Shown: positions 1 to 12,075, counted from the stretch's first letter. The stretch is 64,000 bases of DNA from Agapetus fuscipes (GCA_951799405.1 OX637361.1:8517156-8581155), one strand, 5' to 3'. The notes: a model not told the origin generated them from the sequence alone. Translations and numbers: made by a program.

Positions 1-118
1 GACACTTAACTTTCTTAAATCCCAGAAATTCTACACATATTTCATTTTCCCATCACGTGGAGACGTATTCTATCGCGAAAATGCCACATATCATACAAAG
101 CCATCTTACCATAGATTC

Positions 119-330
119 AAGGTTTATATTTAATGTACGCACACAAAGAATTATACTCAAATTCATGCTCACACTTACTTTATGTGTATGAAACTCCTGA
201 CAAAATATATCTCAAACCTTAAATCGAACCGAACCGCTTTTCTCTGAAACAGGGTTAGTATTGGCAAAATGTGAACCAATTTTCACAGTATTGGGGGTCT
301 GCTTCAAACCAACCTATTACTCAAGGAACA
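119..330 (-). mobile_element. LINE-A 3'UTR fragment
   Basis: Degenerate minus-strand copy of the LINE-A 3' untranslated region, which recurs across the window. It is recognised by the order 'CTGAAACAGGG', 'TTGGCAAAATGTGAACCA', 'TTACAGTATGGG'-like and the terminal 'ACCAACCTATTACTCAAGGA'. It has no coding capacity. Confidence 0.6.
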
Positions 331-905
331 AACTTTTAAAAGTATCCTTCATCCTTATTTATAAAAATTTAAACGCGGTTCTTAAATGAAGTTTTTAATG
401 CCCAGCGTACATCGATGTGACATCTTGATAAACTGGTATTTTTATTTACCGAGTTTGCCATTATCAGATTCGATGAGCATTACCACAAGCCACAGAAATG
501 TGAACAAAATGTAATCCTATATTCTGAAAACGCCTACGTACACGTACAACGTATTATAATGATCTTTCGACTAAGATATCTTGGAAAATTCTGGATTCGA
601 GGAATTTCTTAAAACAGTAAGTACAGCAAGTAGTACCAGTTATATTACGAATTTTATACAGGAAGAAGTGCAGTTATCTTGTCATATTCTTAAGAAAATG
701 GATAAATCACATTCTCACTTATTTAGGACAATTTTGATTTATGTAACAGGCTTATAATTATTTGTGAATTGTAGCAGTTCTAATAATCGGTGTTTGTGGG
801 ATTTGAAAAAAAAAATGCTGTACTGCTGAAAAACAAAAGTCTTAAAAAATACTGACAATAACCTAACGTAGGGACTTAAATATTTAATATTTATCCATCT
901 GAAAC
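331..905. other. No feature seen
   Basis: AT-rich sequence in which I recognise no gene or repeat. It may be intergenic or intronic. Confidence 0.4.
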
Positions 906-907
906 CT

Positions 908-1395
908 CTAATAAAGGGAAAGGCGGCAGGGGTTGCAGGGTAGGTTTGGATTATTTTGTATTAAGTACCTAACTACACATACAGCATGCATTAGTGCAAT
1001 CGGCATACTTAGTTTCAGTAGCCTGGAGGCAAGACGGAATGAGCTTTTGATAGCTCATTTTATCCGCTTGATTCATGGTGAGATTTGTAATCCCACGAGA
1101 CAAGTTGGTCTGTATGTTCCTGAAAATTATTGTAGCATAGACTATTGCTACTCCCAAGATGCAGGACTAACCTACCTAGGGTTATGACTGTGGAGAGGGC
1201 AATGGCTATGCTTAATGAGATCTCCTCTTCGCTTGATATCTTTATTTGTATTAGGTTTAACCTGTAATGTTTAATCTAAATCTAAATCTAAGCTGCAAAG
1301 ATATGTATCATTTGAGATTCATATTAAATGCATTCCCACAAGCAGACATGCATAATTTCTAATAATGTGTGTAAATAAATATATCTATCTATCTA
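908..1395. mobile_element. Two LINE-A 3'UTR scraps
   Basis: A short plus-strand scrap (about 914-1000: 'GGCAGGGGTTGCAGGGTA' followed by the GCATGCATTAG-type block) is followed by unassigned sequence. Then comes a minus-strand scrap at 1262-1380, starting with the repeated tail unit TAAATC and 'AAGCTGCAAAGATATGTATC'. The tail unit is the 3'-terminal repeat of LINE-A. A short TATC microsatellite lies at 1378-1397. Confidence 0.5.
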
Positions 1396-1397
1396 TC

Positions 1398-1852
1398 AAA
1401 GTTACGAGTGTCTGCTTTACATTAATATTCTATTTTAATGTATCTTTGCATCTTAAATTATAGACTAAAGAAATGAGGCTAGGACAAATGTAGAGTTAAC
1501 ATAGATTCTTCGACAAAATCCGATCTTTCAACCTCGTAAAATTAATTGATGTTCTCATTAGAGTCGTAAAAATAAGTAGACGATTGCATGTTACTAATTT
1601 GAGCTAATGCTTATTCAGTATTGCGCAGTACTCTCCTATAAAGTGTTGCGTAGCTTCCGTTGCGGTTGCCCATAAGTTGTCCATAGGTCAAGCAATGTGA
1701 GTGGGGCTCATGCAAAGATCACGCGCCTTACTAAACCAATACAAAAGTAGACTACTGTTCTGATTCCTTGTGCGTAGGTTTTCCTCTACGCCAGATTGCG
1801 ATTCGAAGATCGGCTGTTGAGACTTCTCAATTGTCGACTTCTGCATTAAAAA
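1398..1852. other. No feature seen
   Basis: Unassigned AT-rich sequence with no supportable gene. Confidence 0.35.
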
Positions 1853-2165
1853 TATTGCTATGATTTGACTTGGGGCTACTTTTATTTAAATTACGATTTA
1901 AATCTATTTTACAAGATTTGTTTTTCACAAAATCGGATACAATATACTGTTCACTCTTCACTCTCTGCTTACAGATCTTCGCGTCACAATAGTCAAAGAG
2001 ACTCTGTCTGTCCCACAGATTCTTTGCTCGTATTTATATGTGCGTCCGAGACGATTCTTGCATGTTCGAAAACATGGTAGATACTTCCTAGTATGCGGTA
2101 CTCGAGCATTTTTCCGCACTATAGCAGAGACGTCACACACACCAACCAACGTGCCTAGGCTCACG
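1853..2165 (+). repeat. LTR-like repeat, copy 1
   Basis: Begins 'TGCTATGATTTGACTTGGGG' and contains the blocks 'TGTTCACTCTTCACTCTCTG' and 'TTCTTTGCTCGTATTTA', shared with the better-bounded copy at 21293-21587. No coding region is attached, so it is either a solo or a fragmentary LTR. The assignment to LTR retroelements rests on the TGTTA...TAACA termini of the other copies. Confidence 0.45.
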
Positions 2166-2169
2166 TACG

Positions 2170-2661
2170 AAGCACATCGTATTGTGCTTCGTGTTGATCC
2201 TCATTTCTGAGGGTTGCGAGTGTCTCTTGTGGGAACAATCACTCTTCTCCAGTTCTCCCTTGACTGCGTTCTCGCAGCGCTTCAAAGTACCTTTTCTGTG
2301 TCCGATTTTTGTAGCTTTTTTTCTACGCCGGACTGTGATTCAAAGGTTGACTTTTTAAACATTTTTGGTGCTGATCATTTGCTGAATTCTGCTTTAAAAA
2401 ATGTTTTAATTGGAGACTTGCCGTCTTCTTGTGCGTCTGAATCCTGATTTCTGAGGCTTGGAACCCTTGTCTAAGCAATCACTCTTCATTCTTCTGAAGT
2501 TCTCCCTTGACTGCACTGATCGTGCGCTCCAACCAACAAGGTACCTTATGATATTTTCATTTGATCGCGATCTTCTCTTGCATCGTAAAATCTCTCAGGA
2601 AGTCCTCTGTAAGACAATATCTCGAAAACCTCTAGTCTATTGTACTATTGTAGATATTTGA
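2170..2661. repeat. Diverged tandem duplication of about 245 bp
   Basis: Two adjacent diverged units start near 2200 and near 2445. Both contain 'ATTTCTGAGG', 'AATCACTCTTC', 'GTTCTCCCTTGACTGC' and a GGTACCTT-like block in the same order. No protein family is recognised. Confidence 0.5.
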
Positions 2662-2889
2662 AGATAGATAATGAACTATCTCTCATTCTGTTGGCAAAAT
2701 AAACAGATGAAAGAAAAAAATGTCCAGTTGATTGAGGCCAATTCACACATCCATGGGCCTAATAAAAACTTAGTGAAAAACAAATCTTTCTGACAATTTA
2801 AATCTTGATTCATATTTCTTGATGACCTGAAACGTTGGGAAGCCTGTTCATCTCTACAACACGGTTCAAAAAATCCTTACTTTAATTTT

Positions 2890-3172
2890 ATACTATAATC
2901 TATAATATAATCTATCTAAATATAATCTATAATCGAAATTGCAAATATATGTAACATTTCAAGCTCATATTAAATGCATGCCCACATACAAACACGTGTA
3001 GTTCGCGCTTGCAAATGCTGAATGTGTACTTACAAATAAAATCCGAACCTCAATTGAACATACACCCTACAACTTTTGCCGACCTTCCCTGATACAGGGG
3101 TGACATTGGAAAAGTAAACCATTTTTTACAGTATGGGTGGTCAGCCTCATACCAACCTATAAGTCAAGGAAT
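2890..3172 (-). mobile_element. LINE-A 3' end
   Basis: Nearly complete minus-strand 3'UTR. The repetitive tail (TATAATCTA units) is at the left; at the right is the conserved run 'CTTTTGCCGACCTTCCCTGA', 'GGGTGGTCAGCC' and 'ACCAACCTATAAGTCAAGGA'. Non-coding and 5'-truncated, as expected for an aborted retrotransposition. Confidence 0.75.
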
Positions 3173-3925
3173 TACGATACGATAGTTTGAATTTCGTTTT
3201 TTAAGATATCTCTGATATCTCTGAGCAATGTTGGAGAGTTTTTCCCGATCCTAGAGTGATTGTTGCATGTCCGGTACACTATACAGAATTATACGAATAG
3301 TTTGATTAATAAAATATAAACGTTGCCATGACTAAGTAGTGAAATTTTTATAGAAAGTCAGGCGGATGGCGTGGACATATTTGCGATTGCATGCGAAACA
3401 AAACTCATCTCGGCTTAATTGATTGATGGTTTTATGCAGATGAAGATTTCAACTAAAGCATCCATAAATCTGCAGCGAGTGTTGTTTATGGTCTGGCTGA
3501 ACATTCTTCTCGGACGACTTTTCATTTTTGTCATAAACAAACTCTCAGTGCAGGTTAATTTTTTAGAACGGGCTGTCAGCGTGAAATTGTGTTCCTGATT
3601 GATTCATATTGATTTTATCTAGTAGAGAAAATTATTGACTCAATGTGGGCCGAGAGAGTTTGAGGGTTAACATTTATTTTGGATAGTTTTATTCAATTAA
3701 ATAGCATTACAGGTCAAGAAAATCCTAATTCGTAAATGTATTCTTACAATTCACTTTTAAAATATTTGATGTTCGATGTTTAGTTGGAGGGAATGGGATA
3801 TAAGTCACCACATATGCCAGAGGGTTGTTGGCTTCCTGCTCATCTCTGGGAATATTCTTTTTAGCATTCCCTTATCCGCCACCTTGAGGACGTCCTGTAT
3901 TGGAGATGCTGGTTCTTCTGATCAG
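3173..3925. other. No feature seen
   Basis: No gene or known repeat recognised; moderately AT-rich. Confidence 0.35.
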
Positions 3926-4142
3926 GGATGGAAGTCTCGATGACCGTCGATAGGTCTTACCGTATCTATTTGATGATATGATGAAATAAAACATGGCCGC
4001 ATATTAACAACTGATTCATTTTATATTAAACAACGATCAGCTTTTCAGGAACCGCATTGTTTTTAATGTTAATCCGTCAAATAGGTAATAGCTCCGGAAG
4101 ATGCGGTTAGTTCTACCGCCGCGATGACCGTCTAGACTTCCT
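3926..4142. mobile_element. MITE-H copy
   Basis: Short element with inverted ends. The left end has 'GGAAGTCTCGATGACCGTCG' and the right end has a diverged inverse of it ('CGATGACCGTCTAGACTTCC'). The same left-end sequence occurs at 38474 and inverted at about 44480-44525, around the Harbinger element. No coding capacity. Confidence 0.6.
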
Positions 4143-4202
4143 CACAGATCAATAGTCTTAGAATATATAAATATATTGAATTGACAATGATGATGATGAG
4201 TT

Positions 4203-4402
4203 TATGATTTCTTTATAGCGCCGTTTCGTGGTGTAGTCACTCCAAGGGTGCTTGTGCAAATGATGCCAGAAATTTGCTAGTCTTCAGTGCATTTCGGAAC
4301 TTTCCATGGTCCTCTAGCTCTCTCAAATGATGTGGCAGGTGGTTCCAGGCCAGAGGACCAGCAACTGTAAATGCACGCTCTCCAAACATTGTGTTAACCT
4401 TG
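4203..4402 (-). mobile_element. L2/CR1-like LINE 3' end, fragment
   Basis: Minus-strand copy of the C-terminal end of the retroelement seen more completely at 24855-25345. It has the same 'TATAGCGCCGTTTCGTG' end, the same 'CACTCCAAGGG' block, and coding remnants equivalent to FGERAF and AGPLAWNHLP. Truncated and not translatable throughout. Confidence 0.7.
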
Positions 4403-4775
4403 TAAACATTATTATGATAATGAAAGGAGCTATAAATTTATTACTAACTATCTCTGCATTCTAAAAATAGCCGCGATTGGTTGGAAATCCCCTTAACACC
4501 TTGATGGATAGGTACGAGCGGGAAGTATGTAGAATTCATTACCAAGTATGTGAGCATTGCTGAGATAGCGCATGCAAATTATTCCATACTAGATACTAAG
4601 TCGTGTAAAGGACGAGGAGAGTGCACACAGAGGCACAAATCCTGTCGAGGCAAACACAGAACATGCGTCTTGTATTTATGAAGATTTTAATGTCTTCTTC
4701 ATAATTAAGCTTTTTAGAGTTTATGTATTTAAACAGTGAAAATAAATTTTCATGAGATTTTTTTTTAAAAACACA
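4403..4775. other. No feature seen
   Basis: Unassigned sequence between a LINE fragment and a SINE. Confidence 0.3.
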
Positions 4776-5100
4776 TTCGATAGCTCAGGTGGTAGAGTGC
4801 TTGCGTTCCACGCCGAAAGCTCGGGTTCGAATCCCACCGAGGGTGTCAGAAATGATTTCCCGTTTCGGTGTTTATTTTAAACCCCAAAATAAAATACCGG
4901 CAAGGTTTACTCAGCCTTCACAAGAAATGACTACCAGCACTCTCGGGAGCTGGGAAACCTCCACTTCAACTGAAGTGGTTGGCGTAAGGCCGCCCCCCTT
5001 ACCTGTAAAAATATATAGGTTCAACTCGCCACATGCGACCCCTTCGGGGATAACGCGGCAAGAAGTTACACTATATGTGTAGCTTAGTTGCGTTTTTTTT
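4776..5100 (+). mobile_element. SINE1, full-length copy
   Basis: tRNA-derived SINE. The head has an A-box-like 'TAGCTCAGGTGGTAGAG' and a B-box 'GGGTTCGAATCCC', followed by a conserved body with 'AGAAATGATTTCCCGTTTCG', the small hairpin 'CCACTTCAACTGAAGTGG', 'CTTACCTGTAAAAATA' and the terminal 'GTTACACTATATGTGTAGC'. The A and B boxes would act as an internal RNA polymerase III promoter. A roughly 97-codon reading frame crosses it but is a by-product of the repeat. Confidence 0.85.
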
Positions 5101-5556
5101 TTGCGTTGCGGTGCTATTTTTAGACATTTTGGTCGTCCGCTGAGCCCACGCTTTGCCAACTAATGATGCCTGGGCTGGAAGCCTCATCACCACGGCCATT
5201 CTTACCTACCGAATTTTGGTAATATTTAGTTTTGCTTTTAATTGTAGCTCTCGTGTATATTTATGTTTCTTTTTATGCTTGTTATTTGCTTTTGTTTTTT
5301 CTCTTTTTTGTTTTCGAGGTACTGCATCTTTTGTATATTTTTTTTTCGTCAGGAACGTCCATTTGAGGTCGCAATCGTCTTACATATTTTTTTGATGGTA
5401 TTAGATTAGAAAACAACAGAAATATCAGTATTTTAGCTCCAAATGAGATTGCCTCAAGTAGAATCCCAGCTGCACAACCACAAGCTTTGCTTTGGAGTTG
5501 TGTTGCATCAAACAATGGTGCAGCGACGTCATGCGATCGGAATCTGTATTCCAAGT
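5101..5556. other. Fragment of a DNA element, then unassigned sequence
   Basis: 5096-5160 resembles one end of the element at 32656-33741 (shared 'TTAGACATTTT..GTCG' and 'CCCACGCTTTGC'-like blocks). The rest is T-rich and unassigned. Confidence 0.35.
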
Positions 5557-5676
5557 ATACAACTTTACGTTAAAACTTACACCAACATACGCTAACAGCA
5601 ACTAAACGCTCTCTAGATGTGCTCTTTTAGTTTGCAAACATAAAGGCTGAGTTTGAACATTGCGTTTTATGCTCGG
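5557..5676. mobile_element. MITE-C copy, degenerate
   Basis: Begins 'TATACAACTTTACGTTAAAA' and ends with 'GAGTTTGAACATTGCGTTTT'. These match the inverted ends of the clearer copy at 23098-23240. Non-coding. Confidence 0.4.
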
Positions 5677-6035
5677 GGTAGACACTGTTGCATCCTGCCT
5701 GCGAAAGGGCATAGACTCGCGTCAAAGGATCAGTCCAAGGCATTGAGGTTTAATCCTAGTGGATCCGAAACTAGCTTACGGCATTGAAGCGTACCATGAG
5801 ACAAAGCTGTCAGTCGGACCTTTCAAACGTAACAGAACACTGAACGTGTAATAAAAATGTTAGATCCTATGTTTTCATGCTTTTTCTATCTTGTGTTTCG
5901 ACACCTAATAATTACAAAAGTAAAATGACAAATCACCGTCCAGAACCATGAAAACGCGTGCACACATATGGCATTTAAGTATTGCCAAAATCTTTTATAC
6001 TTGGACAACGTGTAAACGCTATACAAATTATATCA

Positions 6036-6228
6036 GCTGTTAACACGCCGCCATGTTACATTGCGTTCTATCTTCAAATAGATACGGTAAGATCTACCGA
6101 AGCCCGTTGTTGAGACTTCAGGTCCCTGAAATGGATCAGCTGTTTGCACGCCGCCATGTTATATTGCGTTCTGTCTTCAAATATGTAAAGTAATTATCTA
6201 CTGATGCTCGTAGAGACTTCATCCTATC
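6036..6228. mobile_element. MITE-H right half, duplicated in tandem
   Basis: Two successive diverged copies (about 6036-6135 and 6136-6228) of the segment 'CAGCTG..ACGCCGCCATGTTA' and 'CTTCAAATA', each ending in a GAGACTTCA block. The order and orientation match the right half of MITE-H at 44439-44530. Confidence 0.55.
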
Positions 6229-6229
6229 C

Positions 6230-6613
6230 TGCTAAATTCCTTACACATGATGGGGCTTCCACACGCTTGCCAACCCATCACAAGTCAAGCGCACAGTGTG
6301 TCGTCTAGAACATGCTAGCTGGACAGCTTGGGTTGTAGCCAAGCGCACAGTGTGTCGTCTAAAATATGCTAGCTGGACAAAATTAGTCCATTAGACAAAA
6401 TTTTGTCCAGCTAGCATGTTCTAGACGACACACTGTGCGCTTGACTTGTGATGGGTTGGCAAGCGTGTGGAAGCCCCATGAGATATCAATCCAAGTCGGA
6501 GCTTGCTAGCGATTGTTTTTTCGAACTCCATAGATAAAAAAAATCACAGTACACCTTATTTCTGGACACGAATCATTATCTCGTCGCCTTAAGGTCGTAA
6601 GAAATTTAGCAGA
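6230..6613. mobile_element. MITE-T copy carrying a nested fold-back
   Basis: Element with inverted ends TGCTAAATTCCTTAC and (imperfectly) GTAAGAAATTTAGCA. Its body includes 'ATATCAATCCAAGTCGGAGC'. Other copies are at 14929, 17132 and 52214. Compared with them, this copy has a palindromic insert (6250-6479) soon after its left end. Confidence 0.75.
6250..6479. repeat. Fold-back insert with 76-bp arms
   Basis: Left arm 6250-6325 and right arm 6404-6479 are, by eye, exact reverse complements. The spacer holds a third partial copy of the inner arm sequence ('AAGCGCACAGTGTGTCGTCT' again at about 6341) and an inner hairpin. Non-coding. Exact arms imply a recent event or ongoing conversion. Confidence 0.85.
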
Positions 6614-7254
6614 ATATTCAGACCTTTTTGCGTTAAAATGCGAGTAGTTTTGGGTCCTCTAGAAGTCAACTGTCCAAGGAGCTTGAGCAACGTGGGTCGC
6701 TATCATTCATTCTCGGGCCGCCGAGCTCTTTTCTATTTGCCTTGCGATCGTAAGCGCCGAGAGGGGCAATGACTCGCTGGGCTGTAAATACTTATAATAC
6801 GCAGCCGCATTTTATATTATTTTTTATGGAAAATAAAGCGCTGTATGTGCATTAGCGCTGCACTCGTGTGATGGGTTAAGGTTAAACGTATTCCGTGTGG
6901 AGGCATGTGTGCGCGTGCGTGTGTGTGCGAAAGTTGACAGCTATGAATGTGTTGAATGCTTACTAATGCACTTCTTACGGTGACAGGATAGCACACCGAC
7001 AAAACGATACATGACATAACGACACATGACAGAACGATTCATGTCAGAGCATCACAACGACAGTAGATCACATGAGAAAACACCACTATGACAAAACAAC
7101 ACAGAAAAATACAACACTTCTTACAGGTCTTCTTCTTCGTCTAGTGCCGTATCAGGTCTCTTCGATGTCGATTATTTATTACAGATGCACCCGGAATAAG
7201 CTAAAAGAGGGAACGAGTAACTTTGCTGCCTTCCTACTTCTAAAATAAATGAGG
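6614..7254. other. Unassigned, with cryptic simple repeats
   Basis: About 6985-7110 is rich in loosely repeated ACGACAnnAC and CATGACA units. No gene recognised. Confidence 0.35.
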
Positions 7255-7505
7255 ATATAGGTTGGTATGCGGCTGACCACCCATTCTGTAAAAAATGGTT
7301 CACTTTGCAACGTCACCCCTGTTTCAGGGAAGGTCGGCAAGAGTTGCAGGGTTATGTTCATTTGAGGTTTGGATTTAAATTTGTTAGTACACGTGCAGCG
7401 TTTGTCAGTGCGAACTTACACGTGTCTGTTTGTGGGCATGCATTTAATATGAATTTAAATGTTAATGTATATTTACAAGTTAGATTAATTAAAGATTAAA
7501 GATAG
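7255..7505 (+). mobile_element. LINE-A 3'UTR
   Basis: Plus-strand copy running from 'TAGGTTGGTATGCGGCTGAC' through 'CACCCCTGTTTCAGGGAAGG' to the ATTA-rich tail. It has no coding part. Confidence 0.75.
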
Positions 7506-9345
7506 TGTAAATACATTCTCCTGTAAGAAACTTTTTCAGGGATATTGTAAATACGAATGTATTGTTCGCCTTCCCCAAAAAAAATGGTAATCTGCCTCTT
7601 TAGAAAAAGGGAAAACTTCAAGTTTATATGAGTCGTACAGAATCAAAGGCGGCAATCTATGATTTCTGTCAAAATAAGATACATATGGAAACAAAGAAAA
7701 TGTCATCATCTTTGTTTTCCCAAATAAATACTTATTTGAAAAAATATAAATTACCGCCTTTGGTTCATTACGACTCGTATAATCGCTATTGTAAGGCTAT
7801 TCATCCGCAATGTTTTATTGGAAAAAAAACAAATTTCATTCATTGAAATATACTACATACCTGGCTTTTTTTTTTGAAAGGCGATCGAACTTGTCAGATA
7901 AAATGTTTAATACATGTACAAAATATCTCATTTGAAGGACGTGCATACAATGGGCAGTAAAAAATCCGTTACGCGACTTTAATGAGTATTTAAATTATTT
8001 GCCAAAATGAATTCATCATTCGTATCCTTTGAAATTTGCACAACACTCATCTCTGCAGCTTGCACAATGCAAATTTTCCAACCAGCGATGCTAACCTACC
8101 TTAATCTAAAAAATGTTCAAATGTAATCATACTTATATTATTGGTACCTAAATTCACCAAGGTCATGGTATAAATAATACTAATAATATACTGAAATACT
8201 TTAGATATGTAGCTTTATTCAGAATCACTACTTAAGACTGTATAACATTTTTCTTTTACAAGTTACATAGATTTTTTCACCGAGTTATGAAAAAGTTTCT
8301 TTTAGACATTATAACGGACCGAACGAACCTTTAAAATGACGTTTTTTTTAGTTAACATCTTAAATTTTATGTTATCAATATATGAGTGATGTTAATGAAA
8401 AAAGTAAGATAATTTTTTTTTATACAGATTTAAAGTTGAGTTTTCTTGTAAATTACTGAAAAAAAAACATTTCATTTGAATTCGTAACAGATTTCATATC
8501 AATTGAACTTAACTCTCAATAAAATATAAAAAAAACCGTAATAAATTTATTAAATAGTTATAATTTTTTGAAATTATTTTCTAGTGTACTTTTCACATTT
8601 TCATCAAAAAAATTCCGACTTTTTTCAAACAAAAAATTAACGTGTTTTTTTCTCTTTTAATGAATGTTTTTATTTACTTTATCTGAAGAAACAGCTTAGC
8701 AAACTACCGATTCTGAATAGCATTGAATATTTTTTGGCACTCGTCTGTGTTTTTTTTTCAATTCAGGGGCGTTCACCGAAATGTGAAACTTGTAAAAAGA
8801 TGGCCGATAACTGTTGTTCATTCTTAGAAGTGTCCCACAAAAATAACTCGGGACTTCACCGCGGTTTTTTTTCTCTGGATTCGTCATCAGACCCTCTGAC
8901 ATTGACACAGTCGACGTATCCGGTCCACTTATGTTTGTTGATTCTCCCGCGCGATGAGAGCTTTTGAAGGTTTGGAGGAAAAAAACACGAATCCAAAATT
9001 AGGTCTCAGATTGTCCCATAATGTGTTTCGGAAAAAAAAAACGTTCGTTCTAGTTCATAGACAAGCGGAGTGTTTCTTTTTGCACTAATAATTTTTTTAT
9101 GAAATAAGGAATACTTGGTTTTATAACTTTTTATTAATATTTTTTGCAAAAGCGTTTACGGAATAGCTCCTATCATCATTTGAACTTACATACAGTTGTG
9201 GAGTTGATAATTTTATACAATCTGTGACGTACCAGATAATTTAGTATTTTTTACTTTTTCCGATCTTAATAACTGTGCATAACATGGTGTAAAACTTTTT
9301 ATTTTCCATAGGACCCACAATATTTTTTTCAAATTAAGGTACCTA
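7506..9345. other. No supportable gene
   Basis: AT-rich stretch. A 72-codon reading frame at 7628-7846 and two overlapping frames at 8696-8967 have no recognisable family, no splice context and no repeat match, so I do not call them genes. Confidence 0.4.
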
Positions 9346-9800
9346 CTTGTATGAAAAAGGTTATGACTCTGGATGAAATGAAAGAAGTATGCAAGGACAG
9401 GAAGAAGTGGCGGCTAATCTGCAATGTTGATTTCTAATATTGGTGTATTCTTTGCTACATTTATTGCATAGGAAATTTTTGACTTTTTTTGTATAGATTT
9501 CTTTGTAAGGTTTTGTTCTTTTTTATATTTAAATGTAATTTATTATTCATATTCCTTGACTTATAGGTTGGTATGAGGCTGACCACCCATACTGTAAAAA
9601 ATGGTTCACTTTGCCAATGTCACCCCTGTTTCAGGGAAGGTCGGCAAAAGTTGTGGGGCTTATGTTCATTTGAGGTTTGGATTTTATTTGTAAGTACACA
9701 TTCAGCATTTGTAAGCGCGAACTACACTTGTTGGTTTGTGGGCATACATCTGAGAGCTTTAAATGAATATATCCTTGCAACTTAGATTATAGATTTATTA
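9346..9800 (+). mobile_element. LINE-A 3' end with coding remnant
   Basis: Starts with the end of the LINE-A reading frame (translates to MKKVMTLDEMKEVCKDRKKW, cut by a stop) and continues through the 3'UTR to an AGATTATAGA-type tail. It matches the longer copy at 60670-61525. Confidence 0.75.
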
Positions 9801-9829
9801 TAGACTTAATTACCTAATTAACTGAATTT

Positions 9830-9965
9830 CAAACATAGAGTGAGAAAAATAGAAGAGCATGCATGGAGAGAGTGATGAATGATGAGGAGATGGAATAAGT
9901 ATGCCAGGAAAGAACAAAATGGAAACACATCTGCAGAGGTACTGGCCACTCGTAGCGGAATGACA
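9830..9965 (+). mobile_element. LINE-B 3' end, degenerate
   Basis: Carries the LINE-B terminal signature 'CTGCAGAGGTACTGGCCAC' and 'TAGCGGAATG', as at 40360-40560 and 61738-61858. The preceding reading frame is broken. Confidence 0.6.
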
Positions 9966-9974
9966 TACAAGTGC

Positions 9975-10052
9975 GAATACAGATCCGTCGGGGAGCGAGC
10001 TCACAACCTTTCGATTACTAGTCCGTATCGTTAACCACTACACTAGGTCAAA
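9975..10052 (-). mobile_element. tRNA-like SINE head, SINE2-related
   Basis: On the minus strand it reads as a worn tRNA-like block: 'TAGTGTAGTGGTTAACGATA' (A-box region), then 'AAAGGTTGTGAGCTCGCTCC' in the B-box position. The B-box is eroded, so this is not a usable tRNA gene. Confidence 0.4.
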
Positions 10053-10055
10053 GTT

Positions 10056-11937
10056 ATCTATATCGAATCATGATCTCTGAACAATGATATTCATTTGTTC
10101 GAAAAATCTGGCCTATTTCGGTAAAAATGTTGGTGCAATATCTACGTAAATATTTTTATCTGAAATTTTTGAAATCATGTCGATGCTTTGCGGAACTCGG
10201 ATAGTTCCTTGCTCGGGTCTGTTAAAGACAGGGAAGCAGAAATGATAAGAGATAACGTCTTGGATTTCGCGAAATTCATCCTACGTGCCTTTGGCTTGCG
10301 TGGGGTGTGTGTGAGGAGGGGTGCAAGTGGAGGGGCGCAGCGGGAAGAGGTGATGGCAAGCGTCCAAAAACCACCGTCTTTGCGGTAATGCGGAAGATAC
10401 CGCTAAGTTTTTGTATTGCATCACTTGAAACAATAAACATTGCGAAATACACATAAATTATCCGGGGCCGTTGACCTGGAGAATATACAAAATACGATAA
10501 TTAAATTAATGATAGAGGTGAATATATTGTGCTTTAAATTGAGAATTTATAATATTTTATTGTAATGACAAGGAGCACGTACATATTGCCAGCTACAATC
10601 GAATTTAGGTTCAGTACACCGTATTTCTTTACTTATATTTTAATACGTTAAAATAAAACAAAATATTATGACACATGCAAATTAATGAATCCTTGATCGT
10701 TCTGAATACCCCCTGAAGACATTGACAACGAAACGTTGTGTATAATGTATATTCTACTTGCGCGGTCCGTCAAATATATAGATAATGCATCTTTAAAACA
10801 GTTAATATGTATATATTTAACTGTCGAAACGAGTCTGTATTCGCAAATAATGTTTTGATAACTTAAAATGCTATGCGAGAATTCTGATGATGGTTTGTTT
10901 GAAATACAACGCGATGCTTAGAATAACGCATAGTAACGTTTCTGAATAAAGTTTTTATTATGTCTGCACGAGTTCACACTAAAACGTGCATAGTGTTTGT
11001 GTATTTTAAGTGAGTATAAAATACAAAATTACCACTCCGCTCTGCTTAGAATGAGGTTACACTCAGATGACTATGATTTCCTATACTATATCTCTAAAAG
11101 TCAGCAATAAAGTCTTTTAGACTAAGTAATTTTGATTATTTGACTGCAGTAAACTATCGAACCCGTATTCATTTCGTTTACGACCGTATTATACCTACCA
11201 TTCTCTAAAGAGCTGCCTGCATTCATGACTATTGCAATAAAAATTGCTCAATTGAAATATTTAAGCCACCATTTCGAATAGTTTGATAAAAATAAGAATA
11301 TGTGAATAGTTATATGCGCTTATAATAAATTTTATGGTCAAATAATTTTATTTGTAATAAAATATGTCCAATATATTTGATGAAAAGTGAAATGAAAAAC
11401 CAACATCAACATGAACTGCGCTATCAAATGAGAGTTTATAAGTTTAGTTTTAAGTTGTACCACTTTATAAGCTGTTTGTTGACCTTTTTCATGTTGTTTT
11501 GAATTATGGACCTTGAAAAAGAGCAAGATCAAGGAACATCACCCAAATAAAAATTATTTGGATAAGCTCAGATATTTATTTATTTTAGCGACTACTTTTG
11601 TACGTTTTTAGTAAAACTGTAGGTATTAAAAAAACAAAAACACAGCATTGTAGATTTTTTCGAATACTTAAAACTCATTTTGCTGGATCGACGTAGAAAA
11701 ATTGCAAATTCTATAAATGTGACTTTTTTTTTTCTCAGCGCATTTTAGCTTTTGCGTTTTCCGTTTTTACTATTTATTTACTGCAACTGCAAATGTTTCA
11801 TAACAATTGTATTGCTCACGTTATATTAAATATTGATGCGAATGATTCTTAAGTTGAATTGAGCCTTCCTTGAGGTAGGTTTTGCCAGCACTCAGCATCT
11901 CGTTCCTCTTGCCGTAGGTACCACTTGGACAGTAATC
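10056..11937. other. Mostly unassigned, one hammerhead-like scrap
   Basis: AT-rich. 10713-10733 reads CTGAAGA, a weak stem, then GAAA, resembling the core of the repeat family described under findings. A 66-codon frame at 10188-10388 is not recognised as a gene. Confidence 0.35.
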
Positions 11938-12075
11938 GAACTATAAACTGGCTTTTTACCAAAAATATATTCAAGCTAAAACAGCGCCTTTGATGAGCGT
12001 TTTAGTTTGGATACATTGTTATAGTAAAACGCTACAGCTGAAGTCAAACGTAAAGTTTTATACTACGTGAACATA
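11938..12075. mobile_element. MITE-C copy
   Basis: Right end 'GTCAAACGTAAAGTTTTATA' mirrors the left end 'TATAAACTGGCTTTTTACC' loosely. The middle carries AAAACGCT and AGCGTTTTAG blocks shared with 15503-15650 and 23098-23240. Confidence 0.45.

Noticed and set aside
4789..5082. Open frame of 97 codons, and similar frames at 52232-52564 and 39704-39946
   Set aside because: They run through the tRNA-like head and body of SINE1 and appear only because the repeat lacks stops in that frame.
7628..7846. Small 72-codon gene
   Set aside because: No recognisable family, no splice or promoter context, and similar frame lengths are expected by chance in this much sequence.
10188..10388. 66-codon frame in a GC-richer patch
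   Set aside because: No family recognised and no support from neighbouring exons.
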